DNA from: Phallusia fumigata
Lineage: Eukaryota > Chordata > Ascidiacea > Phlebobranchia > Ascidiidae
Reading direction: 5' to 3'
Length of the DNA stretch: 58,614 nucleotides
Assembly: GCA_008931825.1 (NCBI GenBank)
Contig: QXVZ01000327.1
Coordinates: forward strand, 209,270 to 267,883
Shown: in pieces, positions 38,801 to 51,433 of the stretch
How the letters are laid out: the number at the start of each line of letters is the position of its first letter
Position numbering within the stretch: position 1 is the stretch's first letter
The notes under the pieces: generated by a model
The model's database searches: none
The model's input: only the letters and a program-made list of their open reading frames with translations
What the model was told of the DNA's origin: nothing
Translations under genes and position numbers: made by a program

Positions 38801-41143
38801 GGCTGAAAGCTGTAGCTGGAATAAAGCACAGGGATATGGTTGCAGCTTATTGTGTTTCTCGCTAGCGGTAACGCTCACAGTTGGTTTATTTCAGTTTCCT
38901 GAAATGCGCCATGAAATTTGACGCGTCAGTCGCAGAACCCACGTTAATAGGCGACCGCACTGCCTTTGCCGATCACACGCTATCTTAGCTGCACGCTATC
39001 ACGATTTTCTCTCAATCAGATATTGCTCAAAATGTTTCAAAACTTTACGCAGAAAACGCAAACATAACCATTTTTGTTTCAGGAACCTAAACCTAGAAGA
39101 GGTAAAAATGCTATGGCAGAGGAGAAATCCGGTGGACGACAAAGTGACTTCAAATCGTAAGTAGTAAATTGCAGCAACTTCCTAATGTTGGAATCATTTT
39201 TGTACGCCCTACTCGCATTTCGCTAAAAGAATGCTCACATAAAGACTGTAGACATCACAGCATTTTTGTACGCCCTACTCACATTTCGCTAAAAAAATGC
39301 AGCCATAAAGACTATAGACATCACAGCGTGTCATTTTATAGTAGTAAACAAAGAGCAAGTAATTATTCGTTAGAAGTGGTATTACAACATATTGAACGAT
39401 TTCAGACTGAACAAGCAACTTGGAAATACAAAGCTCGGTGTGCAAACAAACCAGCACCACAGCGCAAACAGTTTTTCGGGTCATTCCAATGCCCAAATTC
39501 ATGGACGAAATCACAGCAACGACAACAACAGATGTGATAACAAACTAAATTCGCGCACTACTGGGGGTTACGGTCCATACACCGACAGCAAATTTCCGGC
39601 GTGGACAATGCAGGATAAATATCTTCCAGGCATGAAACCCTCACGAGTTGGATCATGTTCGTCGACCGTCTATGCTGGCATCGGGCTGCTGTCAGGAAAT
39701 GTAGATGCCGTTGGGACATTCGGGATGACAAACCACAAGCGTCAGTCCGCAGGTTCTTACGGAGACAGGTTTCGTACCATGCTGGATGACAAAACTGCAT
39801 CTCGACCTGATTACGATTTGTCATATGATTCAGTTGGTGGACGCGCGCTTGGTTCCGGGTTTGGTTTGGCCAATTCTATGTATGACAGACCTTTGCCGTC
39901 ATCATCACTGGGGTCAGCAAATTTTCCGACCAACTGTTACCCGTGTCCTGACTGGTCTGTTGCAAAGCTAGCGACCTCAGCCGCCGCTACAGGCAACGAC
40001 AGCCTGCGTTACTGGAACCAACTAGAAGCCGGCTATAGCAAGCAAACTTTCCGATCGCACAATTCGATGTATTCTGCTGAGGGAAGTGCTCACGTCGACA
40101 GTTCGGATATCGCCTCGCCGACAAGCCAGACGCATAAGTCTAAGAATCAAATTTACCAACCTTACCTTATGAATCATATAAACAGCAGCGCTTACGGTAG
40201 TTCTGAAAACTCGCTGTCTGTATCACCAATAGCATGCTACGACAGCCAGTCTACTCACACATATAATGCCATGTCCTCACCCGTTGCTGGAACTGAGTTG
40301 GAACCAAAATCGACAGAGTTTATTCCAACCTCAATTGAAGGTCTAACATTGTATAATCAAGAACCAGCTGACCATTTTCCTGCCATTCGTGGATCATTTT
40401 CTTCATTTAGTGACCAGGACGGGTTTTATTGCGGGCAAAAACTGAAAACCAACATACACGAAGATATTCTCCCACCAAACGACGAACACCAAATCTCGTA
40501 TGTGAAACAAGAAATTTCCGGCTCACCTTCCAAGAATACATATGATTGTGCCTTTCCCACTCACGAAAAAAACGAGCGATCTTCCGATAAGCATGTCCCC
40601 GGTGTTTTTTATGAAACTACTTCAAGCGAGTCCGCGTTTTACAAAAATTCCGAAACCTTAGAATATCAGGAAGCTTTATCACACGTTACCGTTTCCTCCA
40701 GCACAGCGGCATCTGACTCAATTTCATACAACAGCCACCAACAAGAACTTTCGCCTTCTCAGAAAATTCCGGGTGTATCCTTTGAAATGGATTTGACCGC
40801 GGTAAACGATACCAACAAGCGGAATGGAAGTTATTTCTATCCCGAAAACCAGTTAGATTCGGCAAGGCAACCTTTAGACACTAGAATAGAAACGGCATAT
40901 GTGCCTTTGGACCCACCATCGGGGGATAATCAAAATCAGGCATATGATGCATCTTCGTCATCACCCACGGCTTTATACAACGATATACAATGTTCACCAC
41001 ATGACACTATCCTCAGTGGTGCCACAGCCGGGAGCCCTGCATCTGAGCGCAGTTATGAGTCGTCCTGTGGCAGATCCAATGGCCCTAACGCAGAATTTGG
41101 CCAAGCTGACAACACATGCTGCCAGCAGAACCTAAGCACTTGA
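35801..41143 (+). CDS. Sox HMG-box transcription factor, probably group F (Sox7/17/18)
   Basis: Exons: 35801-36352, 36900-37020, 38637-38761, 39083-39156, 39406-41143, joined in frame to 869 residues. The HMG box at about 188-265 is split between exons 2 and 3 after NAELSKMLG. It begins [20 protein letters not shown] and ends [13 protein letters not shown], with the Sox-specific RPMNAFM and minor-groove wedge residues. [19 protein letters not shown] and the [10 protein letters not shown] block favour group F. Cys replaces the usual Val in AFMVW, and the second half ([14 protein letters not shown]) is divergent. The 184-residue N-terminus and the roughly 580-residue C-terminus are Ser/Tyr/Gln/Pro-rich, as in Sox activation regions. 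I do not see the group F EFDQYL beta-catenin motif. It would bind ATTGTT-like sites in the nucleus and regulate development. The start is the first ATG of a long exon-1 frame. Confidence 0.9.
37021..38636. other. Sox intron 2 (inside the HMG box)
   Basis: A 1.6-kb intron at the conserved HMG-box position. The frame of exon 2 stays open into the intron for about 75 codons, but the downstream HMG half resumes only at 38637, so that extension is not coding. No repeat family was recognised. Confidence 0.7.
39195..39326. repeat. tandem duplication, 66-bp unit, two copies
   Basis: Units 39195-39260 and 39261-39326 both begin CATTTTTGTACGCCCTACTC and end AGACATCACAG, with a few substitutions. They lie in Sox intron 4, directly before the last exon. 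Confidence 0.9.
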
Positions 41144-44100
41144 TCGCTTAATGCAGCCAATGGTGCAATATGTTGTTTTCCTTAATGTCAAAGTTGTAGC
41201 GGTAATGTCGCCATGACAACATGAGCAATCCATAAAATCGATGTAATATATATTTAGAAATCGCAAGAACGCATCATCGTGATGTTTAAGTTCACTGTAT
41301 TGTCTCTTTTTACGTATACAATGTTCCGTTTCTATAAAACTAGTGCGACGATTCGAAGTAACTCTTTACATACTGCCAAACAATTTACTGCTGTGCTTTT
41401 GAACTGTTTTAAACACTGCTTGTTTGTGGCTAACATTATCGGTTAAAGGAAGTCGCCATTTTGTATAACCCGGGCAATAAGTTGTCTCCGCCACGACATC
41501 GATGGCAGACGTCCTTAACGTGAGGGCCAGTTACTGGCGGCTAAATTCTAAATTTTATTTTCAGCTGTTAAAACAAACTTTTAGAACTTCTCAAATTAGT
41601 ATTGCCGCAAGTACTTGTAAGATAAATGAAGAACATTCTTTGAACCCATTTATCCTTGAGCTTGGCTATTTAAACTGCAGTACACATTTGTGCGCGTTGA
41701 ATGTGATTATTTTGCTGTTTGTTGTTTTGCTGTATTCGTCTTTTTGTAAGCCAAATTTTGATGTTGAACGTTGTCAGAATATTTTTTTCACTGTAAATGT
41801 GTAAATATGAGTGTTTGCAATAGAAACTACGTACATTCGTGCACCGCGGCTTCCACTGTCACCCGGACTCCGATATTCTTTTGTTTACTCATCTTAGCTC
41901 AGGTAGTTCCTTTACGTTTCCAATGATACAAAATCAATTTTTAAAATGGTAAAGTTATTAGCCCTTTCTGTGTTGTGCTCACATCTGCTTCAACAAGTCA
42001 TGTTTTGGGTGGAAGTACTCTTGCCGTTGAATAATATTTAACATCCTGATACGCGTCAACGCTACAAAGATTACAAAAGCTTTTTTGACGACAACAATTT
42101 TGACATTTTTAGTGACACACGTTACTGTTTGCGCGTTTTCAGTTTTCGCACCGCAAAATTGTTTTTGCTTTTTGCGCTTTTGTTTGCAAGCGTAGCCAAG
42201 TACAAATAAAATGACGCCATGATTCCCGGTTGGGCATCTGCAAAGAACAAAAGTCGTCAATGAAAAGCAGTATTTATGAAAAAAATATTTACAGACGGGC
42301 AGCAATCTGTGCCCAAAGATCTGAGCGCGTATCATTGACAAGCCAGCACTAATTTTCCCCGAAATTTTATTCGGGGCCGTGTTAACAATGAGGAGGCGCG
42401 CAGTGTCACCCTATGATACCGTGAAAATCATAGACAGATCTCATCGGTGGCGAAAAAAGTCCAATGGATCAATTAAAAGCGGCGTTAGGGTAGAACATAT
42501 CGTACATTTATCGAGGATGTTCGTCAAAGTATTTCGCAGTAAATTTGAAACGTTGCCAGCGGACCCCTGCACGCGCCGGTGCACAAAAGATATGGCTGCG
42601 GGACACTGGGGGCTTTTTGTTGTTTTATGACAGCTGTATGTTTCCAAAATAATCGCAAACGATTTTTAAGCTATAGCTTTTATATTTTGCATGCTATATA
42701 TCAGATAACAGTTGAATCTGAATCACCACAACAAAAAATAAAATAATTAATTTAGCAACTGTTGGTAAAACATTCAGGGATTCATCAGTTGCAGTTATAC
42801 GCGTGTTACTTGACTGCCATATTGGAAACAAGTCGGCGCAGATGCGGATACAGTTCCCCTCATGCCGCTTTGCAGTTTGACGTCAACAAGACGGGCATTT
42901 TCCTGGACTGCGACAATATATGTCAAACCGAATTCCTCCAGTCTCAATGAGTTCCAATGTAATGACGATAAATTTAAACATATCCTATAAGCGCACATTT
43001 GTTCACGGGATTACAGCGCGCGAGCTAAGGCTGAGTGAGCGGCCCAGTGGATTTGGGGTCAGATGTACGGCCTGTGGTGCATTTAAATGTAATCTAAATG
43101 TATCAGTCGTTTTTTTGTCGTAAGAACATAATTTTGTAACTTTTCGTGCACAAAATACAACAGACCGCCGACAGAGTTAGTTACATTAAGCACCGTGCTA
43201 CATACAAACTACGTTTTTTCACTTTGCATTGAACAATTTCTTTGCTTCACATTGCTATTGTCTTTTTGGAAATGACGTAGTTATTCATAACGCACCAAGC
43301 ACACAACATGCAAACACAAGATTTTAAGCTGGTTTGTTTTGATGAGCACCAAATATATTGTGCGTAAAATGTACAAAAGAAAAGTGGTAGGAGTGGTAAT
43401 TTTTTGGCTATATTAGCATTGCTGATATACGATATAGGGAGAAGCAACTCGCTCGTGATTAGCCTTTCAGCAGCACTTTCACGTCTTGCATTCTTATATG
43501 GCGATGTAAATGCTCAGTGGAATCAATGAATGATCGGAAGCCTCGGTCCTTCCGACCTTAGACTAAAATAGTCGGAAAATGCGTCAAACTTCGTCATTTG
43601 ATAGACAGCGAGGTCGGTTTTGCCTGCAGGTTTCGCACAAACTATATGCGCAGCGTTTTGACTTCTGTGCGTTTCAATAAACAACTTAAATACCAAATAA
43701 TACTTCACTTCTTACAACACAGTAGGTTTTGTAGCTTTATAGACAAATTGCTTCTTGGCGAACACATTTTAATAACGGTAATCTGCTCTCAAGAGTGCAT
43801 GGGAGAAAAGAATGTAATATGTAGCAGTTTTAACTTTCACGACACAGCCTTACAACCTAAAACTGGACATGTATGTACATCGTGTGGACATCATCAAGGA
43901 AAAGGTTGACGGGCGATTTGCGTGGACTGTTTAATTTCAACACGTAATTGAGTCACATCATCCATTCCACGACATCCGCCTTTTGAAAGTTCTCGAGCGG
44001 AAAAATCTCAGGTTATAAAAATCTTCCATAGCCATTGTCTTTCGTGCTGCCAGGCGTAAATTCCCGGATAAAGTATCTTTGCATCAAAGCTTTTGCATCG

Positions 44101-44548
44101 CTGTAACCATATCACCATATAAGAGACCAAATTAGACGCGTATTAATAAAAGTCTGAAGCGCAAAGTTTTTAGAAACATATTTTTTAAAACATAAACTAA
44201 CATCAATTTTTGTGCGCGAGATTGTAAAGCAAAGTTACAAAACAAAAGTAATAATCCATATTTGCTACTTTATGTTTCAAGGTTGCTGACAGTATAGCAA
44301 AGTAGGAGATCGTCCAAATATGTATCGTAACACAATACTTAGAAATATATAAATGAATAGATATGTGTACAATAATGCTAAAACAATTAAATCAGTAACG
44401 ACGAAAGGTTTTGCATTGTAGATATTGCCACAATCTGACATTATACCTCGTGCAACCCATTTTTTAAATTTAACGTGGGTTCTTATTTTTAATTTTGTAC
44501 TTTATCTTATCATATGTTTGTACGTCTAACAATATAATGCAACACTTG

Positions 44549-44605
44549 CACGACATAGAGCCTGCGGGCCGCATGCGGCCTGTGAAAGCTTTTAATGCAG
44601 CCCGC
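44549..44605. repeat. hAT-like terminal fragment with 14-bp palindrome
   Basis: GCCTGCGGGCCGCATGCGGC contains the palindrome GGCCGCATGCGGCC and is followed by TGCAGCCCGCAAAA. This GC-rich block in AT-rich surroundings resembles the ends of some hAT elements. No partner end was found. Confidence 0.35.
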
Positions 44606-44834
44606 AAAATATTTTCAAGTATTTTGCATTGCATCAAATGCAACGTTTTGCACATTTCACTTTCCATTTTAGGTATAATAATTAAAGTGGTTTCTGTCGA
44701 AAGACGGTGCTATGGGAAAATTATATTTCTGTTTATTATTAAGGATTATTTCCTGTTTAGCACTTGTGCTGTTTCGAGTTGTGCAGGCTTGACTTACACA
44801 AATACAGGAATATAAAACAGAAATCTTTGCATTT

Positions 44835-44880
44835 TTAAAACAGGATTCGAACCCAGGACGGTGTCAAGGAAGACTCCCTA
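44835..44880 (-). repeat. possible tRNA-derived (SINE-like) fragment
   Basis: The minus strand reads CCTGGGTTCGAATCCTG, a good Pol III B-box/T-arm sequence. No convincing A-box or cloverleaf lies upstream, so this is not a tRNA gene. A SINE remnant is possible. Confidence 0.25.
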
Positions 44881-45996
44881 TCTAAATTTTTATGTCTGTA
44901 GGCTACATGGGTCAAAAGCATCAGACCATTCAGCAAACAATCGGAATTTCAGGAATCTTTAGCGCCCTCAAGCAGTTACAAGGATGCCGCCTTTTTTGCG
45001 TTGAAGTTCCAGCTGAATAAAAATCGTCACAAAATCAACAACAATCCACGTATCGTTTGGCTGTTTTTGAGCAGATAGACAAAGGGTTGGAACAAAAACG
45101 CTTGGCGTTGCTTTTTTTAAAAAACTACTTTCCAAAGTAGCAAAAAAAACTATATCAAGGGCGTGTAAATAAAAGTAGTAAAGTAAAATCTACAAAGGAC
45201 TACAAAAATTTTCGTGGTAGAACATTCCCTTTTGTGAACTTACTCCGAAAGATGAACTTTATTGAAATAAAAGGCAATGTCAATAAGAAACCACAAGAGC
45301 TTAGTACCTGGAATCCTGTGTAGGCAGGAACTTAATTGTTAAATTGTTTATTACACAAATGGGTCACTCTAACTACAAAGTTTAAAACAGCATCGAAAAC
45401 TAACTTTCGTTGCAAAGACAAGTTACTAATCCTGACCGAAAACCCGTTCCTACTTTGGTCTCCCTGAGATTTAGCGTTTTATTAGTCACTGCCACAGGGG
45501 AAGCTATCGTCGAAAAATCTGCTTTTCGCTGTATATTACGGCTAAAGCGTTCGTGATTACCAACAAACATCATCAAAGGAATACGCAAAAACCTTGCAAT
45601 TACGCTTTCTAGAAGAGATAAAGTGGCCTAGCTGACGCTGAAGCGATGTTCCACCAGGTGCGCGTACATTCCAAGGAGGCATTGCTTAAGTATTCTTTGT
45701 GACAACAAGAACTTGGATGCTTCTACTAAGGTTCCTTACCTGAATGGAGCTGGAAACGAAGACTTTCTTACCAGGAACAAATTCATCGCAGCTTAAAGAG
45801 TTACAAAATTGGAGGTGATACAAGTTCGACATTGTCAATCTTATATTTCTCTACGAACCAGGTGGTGGTAAAGTTTTTTTGGCGTTTTTTGCCTATCGAG
45901 TTTGGCTGGTTTTGATGCGTGTAATTTTTCCTGGAAGTGAACATTTTGCAACTTTTTGTCACAACCGTTTTTTAGGGTTGACAGCTGACCTTAAAC

Positions 45997-46119
45997 CAGT
46001 GGTCACAACTTTTGCGTTCCGTGCCACACCTAAGCATCGATAACTATTGTGTTAAACAGTCGCAAATGTCATAGTGGGGTTAATGTGGGCTGAAGGCACC
46101 ACAAATTTTACAACCACTG
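45997..46119. mobile_element. hAT-like MITE, 123 bp
   Basis: The left end CAGTGGTCACAACTTTTGCG and the reversed right end CAGTGGTTGTAAAATTTGTG share the CAGTGGT core. Inner GTGCCACACC and GGCACCACA blocks are also inverted. The flanking octamers do not match. Confidence 0.55.
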
Positions 46120-46684
46120 CGCCATTTGCACGAACGATGGAAATCACTGTTATGAACCCTGGGCCAAAATCCCGACACTTCCGGAGAAGCCCGGATTCCT
46201 TTTTGATTTAGTACGGGTACGGCGGCAATTTTTCTAGAACAATTATTTTATAATCCTTATAAAGTGTTAAACGCACAAGATAACAAAAATGTCCAAAATA
46301 CAGTACTTTCAATTTTTCAATGAAAATTTGACTTTTTAAAAAACATACTAAACTTTTTACGCCTCGTTGGTTAGCTGCTATCTCTTTATTTCACTGTCAA
46401 GCAATTCACATTGAACGCATAAAGTGATCACTCACAAACCAGACGATCTGCAAACCACTGATTTCCAGTTTAGCCCAATTTTCTACACTTAAATTACAAA
46501 CGGAACACAACATCGGTTTTTGGGCAGATCTTAATTTCAAGCCAATGTGGAAGTTCTATTGTACAGAAAAAACATGACCCCAGAAATTTGAGTTAAATCT
46601 AAAGTCCGCAGCTTGCAGCTTTTTTGGCAGCTGCACCTGTTAAATTTAATTACCTAGTGTTAATAAAACACAACAACATTATTA

Positions 46685-48907
46685 TCAACTTATGTCATCA
46701 GTATTTTTTCTTCGTTTTTTATGACTAATGCTGCAATTAGAGGGTTCTTGTATTAATTTCTTTCGTTTCTTTTTTTTCTTTTTGTTGGTTTTAATTTTCT
46801 GTTCGTGACTTTTCTTATCAACGCCTTGATTTTCACCAGCCATGTCAGAACCAAAGGGTGATGTTTCACATGACATCTGTTTCTTTTCACTCTGTGAATC
46901 AAGATAAGCTGTGGTTTGCTAAACAACTTTAACTTTACTACAACCCAAGTTACTGCTGTAACTACTTACCACACTTTCTGATTTACTGCTCAACATTTCA
47001 GCTTTTCGCATTTGAAAGTACTCTTGAATATTAAATTCTGATACCACAGAGAAATCCTTTGTTTCTGTTTTATTTTTTATTTTGTCTTTTGGTACTCTTT
47101 TTGTACATCCAATCTTTAAATAAAAATTGTTAATAGCCAAAACTTGCATTGAAGGTCCTAAATGAAACATACCTCAACAAATTTCTTCTTTATACTTCTG
47201 TCAACACAATCAGTGGTTGTTGCTGTTTTTATTGAAGTTCCAAATATTGCAGATATATCTTCTTGCTTGTATAAAGTTAGATTTTTGCCTAATACAAATA
47301 TAAAAGTTGTAGTATTCAGAAACTATGCTTCAACCAAGTCAAACTGACCTTTTGAAAATTTCTGATAGTGTAATACTTTCTGTGATCTTGACTGTGTTTC
47401 CAAATTGGCAACTGCAATGTCTGATTCTGTAAATGGAACAGGTTTACAAAACCATATGTTACTTACACCATAAAATCCTACTAGTTCTGCTTTCTTGTGG
47501 TTTATCATGATCAGAATTAAGTTGATTTAGAAGAGTTGAAAATTCATCTTGATGCGCTACCCAGTTGTTCTGCAAAGTACAATTTACCAGTGTGCATGGT
47601 TTTTGCTGACACGTATTACTCAGGGTTTATCCGCTGATGTGTCATTAAACCTTTTCCATTCAACACATCAATAGTTGTTGGTAATAAATTTTGGAAAAAA
47701 TTTTCCACTGATAAAACGTTTTGAAAAGTTAAATTTTTATCAGGAAAATTTTTACTGGAACTGTCTATAAAATATAGGACCTTGGCAACTAACAAACTAT
47801 GTTCTGACGTATGTGCTATGATTCTGCTGCAAAGTAATGGTTACAGCAGGGGCAGGCAAACTATAGCACAGATCCTTTTACTTTGTAAGATGGTATCTAA
47901 CATATAAGTGCATTAACCCAATTTATTTTTCTCTTGCCTGATTGTTAAAGATTTCAAGTGTGTGCGATTTGTTTAGTAGTTCATGTACACACTCTTATAG
48001 CCCCAATCAAAAAAAATCTGGCCCATTGGGCAAAACAATTGCCCAACCGTGAGGTACAGTAAGATACACAAAAATGCAACATTGTTCTGGATTCATGTTG
48101 AAAAAATTTAGGACAAGATGTTGCTAGTAGTGCCAACATTTTTTTTACAAATCAGAGTTATATACCTCATATGACAAGCTGCAACCTAAACCTCTGCTGT
48201 CTGCTTTGTGAGAAACTTTGACAAGAGATGTGTCCCCATCTTCATTTATTCCCAAGCCCTACATTCAATTACAAACAAAAAGGAGTAAACAATGTACTTT
48301 GTAATATTTTAAATAGAAACTCATTATTACACACTTTTCCTTTATTCCAGCCCATCTTTTCAAGCATTTTGACACCATATCTCTGATCATCATTGGACCA
48401 TGTAGAATTTCTGGGGTCAACGGACCATTTCTTTCTTCGACGAGCTAACACAAAATTTAAGCATGTAGCAATAAAACAAAATATTTTGTCACAAATAAAC
48501 AAGAGGCCCAATTTTTTGCCAATTTTAAATTTGCAATAAGTTAATGTGCAATAAGAGCCTCTAGCCAATCGGGAAAAATTCCTTTAAAGACTCAGCATTT
48601 GCAGAACCCACTAATGTGTACAAGGTCTACCGATGAGCAAAGATAATGTTGGCAATGTTTGCAAAAACAAAAGATCCTAAAGGCTCCTTGCATACATTCA
48701 ACATGTTTTTTTACTTTAAAAGTAAAACGTCATCATGCTAAAAATCTGGAGTGGCAGTACGCTTTAACGCCAAATTTATCTCTTACACATAATAAATCTG
48801 GTTAACCTCAGCCTTCCTTTTATTGGACATGTTTGGACAGAATACGAATCGCACCGGCTGGTACCTAGATTAACAATGTATCCTACTACAATACCTTCAG
48901 CCAACAT
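46685..48907 (-). CDS. PINX1: PINX1-like G-patch protein, 8 coding exons
   Basis: Exons in coding order: 48907-48895, 48444-48335, 48258-48166, 47569-47482, 47426-47349, 47288-47173, 47113-46970, 46918-46685. They join to 291 residues; human PINX1 has 328. The first coding exon is only 13 nt (MLAE). A G-patch covers about residues 25-70 (MLEKMGWNKGKGLGINEDG, then SRGLGCS). Other family blocks are WSVDPRNSTWSNDD, NNWVAHQDEFSTLLNQLN, VLHYQKFSKGKNL and FNIQEYFQMRKAEML. The C-terminus is a Lys/Arg-rich nucleolar-type tail. PINX1 binds the telomerase reverse transcriptase and TERF1, and its yeast relative activates Prp43 helicase in rRNA and snoRNA processing. I set the exon 4 donor at GTAGGA (47481) because the stronger-looking GTAAGT at 47466 would create an immediate stop and leave a 40-nt intron. 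Confidence 0.92.
47847..48051. mobile_element. hAT-like MITE in PINX1 intron 3
   Basis: The left end is CAGGGGCAGGCAAACT, and the right end reversed is CACGGTTGGGCAATTG. The flanking octamers GGTTACAG and AGGTACAG agree at 6 of 8 positions, consistent with a hAT 8-bp target duplication. An inner hairpin GCCCATTGGGC sits near the right end. Confidence 0.5.
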
Positions 48908-51433
48908 TTCGGTATTTCCCCACGCAGATTAAAGGTGCTGTTTGTTTAACTTCTTTATTACAACAAGATGTAGCGAGGTTAATTAAATCGAACCACCATT
49001 CCTGCAGCTTGAAGTGCTTTTTCACAGGTATCAGACCGTGAAACCATTTGGATCAAACAACGTGTTATTACTGTAAATTAACGGAGACTACAAAAGCGCA
49101 TTTGAACAAATACGGTACGCGTTAAAGTACGCTTTCTCAACTACATGTTGAATTGCAACTGTATAAACAAAGCTAAAAATTCAGACTTTATGTATAGAAG
49201 GCTTGAGTATTTTTTGTTTGGTACTACCTATACTGATATGCGCAAATGTGTATGAACAATTTTTTTCGCGCTTTTTCAGAAATAAAAACAGACATCTTGT
49301 TAATAAGATGCAATGATAAGGATGGGAATAGGAGTTATAGCAGAGGAGGTTTTTTAAGCCCAAATATTTTTTAAGGCATGAAGTGACCATCAATCTTTGT
49401 CGATTGGGAACTTTTTTGAGGGGTTAAGAGATACGTAGTGCTAAAAACCCTCCTAGTTTTTTTGAAGACCCTGCTGGTAAGACGTTGGAAGAAGGTACCA
49501 AAATTGCCGACTTTATTTTTGAGCGGTCATTAGGCTTTTGCCTACACTTAAAACATAGCCTACATTAAAACCGGGTGCAGACTAAAACTGCAGGTTTAAT
49601 ATTTTGTCGTGTCTCAAAAACACACTTTCAACTAATATTTCGATCTGATAACGATACTAAATATTGACACATCTATTAAAAGTTTTCTCACGTACATTTC
49701 ATAACAAATTACAGTTAAATTTTTTGAAGGGCCTTGACATCACTATTTTGTTACATAACACGTCATATTTGTTGTGGTTCTTCATGAGTAACTACCAGTC
49801 AAAACGAATTCTAAATAAAGAATGGTTTTGGCAACCTAAAGTAAACCCTACCCGAAGAGGCGAATAACACTATAACGGTCAGCGTTATGGCAAGAATTGC
49901 GAGTTTCCCCATCACGTACTTACAGCACCGTGGACCTGCGGTTTTCCAAGGCACCGGCAGTGGGAAGTTTTAGGCTTTCGAGAGGCGGACCGGGTCAACC
50001 GAGCAGGCGAAGCGACCCTGCAGTTTTAGATGCTGCCGATGAAAACCTGCGCATGACTGGAAACATACCTACTTGTGTGGTAGAATACAAACACAATTTG
50101 ACACGTGATATGGCACTGTACAGTAACAAAGTCGATGCGGTAAAGTCGGCAACGTACGCCTATACGCGCTGCCTTATGCGCAATAATAACGGGTTGTTGG
50201 AGATTTTCTGACATTGTGAGTGGTACTAGAGCTAGGGCAAGCATTAGTAGGATCACTTTTTTATCAGCAAGTCTTGTAAGTTAGTTAATTGGATAAACGT
50301 TGAACAAAATGTGTATTGTAGAACAGTTGCTTGATACGAGAAAAATGGCTGCTAGTTGTAATTAATCGATATGTTTAGTTCAACGGTCAAAATGTTCTTT
50401 TAAACGGGAAACTATCAGTATCCACAGTATATAAGCCAATTTAAAGTCAAGTGAAGCAAACTATAACTCAACAATTTTTTTGCTGCTGTGGATAAACTAC
50501 TTGGCGTAAGTGCTATGGTTTTTGTTAGTATCATGGGAACAATTCAAGCGCAAAACAGTTATTCGAGTTTAAAAAACACCGAACTTTAAATTCTTGAATT
50601 CGCCCAAGCGTGTAGAAGGACAAGCCTCGACTGCGCCATAAGCCAACAAAACGTACTTTGTTTGCTGTCGCGACCAAAGATGACAATAAGGGGGCCTGTG
50701 ACGTAGCCTGCCCTTGGAACAAAGCAAATAATTCACAGGCGAATTTAGTTTCACTATCAGAGGAGTAAGCGTCACCTGACAATGTTGGCCCGTGACGGCG
50801 TGATAAATCGCGATATGCATCAACGCTACATACCTACAACACGATTGACAGTTGGGAGTTGGAAATATTCGGGAAGTGACATGACCTGTTCACAGCTTTA
50901 GAGCGTTTGTAATGCCACAATTTTGTAATCGCTCTTTACGCAAAGGAGTATAGCGGTGTAGCCTTAATACGTTGTCAGCAACACAGGCAAATGTTTGCTA
51001 GTCGCTGTCAGTTGACGAAAGGCAGGTCATACATGTGGTATAAAATACAACAAAAACACCGAACCACGAGGATAGCAAAGTAGGCGATAAAGTTGCAAGC
51101 ATAGGTTAAATGCGTATAAATATTTTATGATGAAAGTGATGTTTCATGTTTTTTTAAACAACATCTATAGCTTTGGAACGCGTGATATGCAGTTTTCGCT
51201 TTTATTCTGGCATGTAAAAGTCCCGTGGACATTCACAAAGAGTTGTTAAGGGTGTAGTGGAGCGAGGCGAAGTGGTTTACTTGTGACCTCACGCTTATGT
51301 TGAAACAACATTAGAATGCTTTTAATAAGTTTTGAAATTTCCACTTTAGTTGGCACATTTGCAGGAAATCCATTAGGTCAACCCTCTCAAAACTCCCAAA
51401 AATACCCTTAACTGGTTTAGTTATTTTGCAAAT
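48908..51433. other. divergent intergenic region between PINX1 and CIB
   Basis: A 2.5-kb stretch with no exon identified. It should hold both promoters. A more GC-rich patch at 49880-50060 has an open plus-strand frame (49897-50211, 104 codons) that matches nothing I know. TTTGCAG at 51357-51363 is a possible 3' splice acceptor upstream of the CIB start, hinting at a 5' UTR exon or trans-splice site. Confidence 0.55.

Larger units (their letters stand above)
41144..46684. other. convergent intergenic region (Sox and PINX1 3' ends)
   Basis: A 5.5-kb stretch without a supported gene. It holds the Sox 3' UTR, a hAT-like end with palindrome near 44549-44600, a tRNA-like B-box near 44846, and a MITE at 45997-46119. 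TTTATT at 46385-46390 could be the PINX1 poly(A) signal on the minus strand. Open frames such as 42379-42630 and 41979-42341 show no recognisable domain. Confidence 0.55.
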
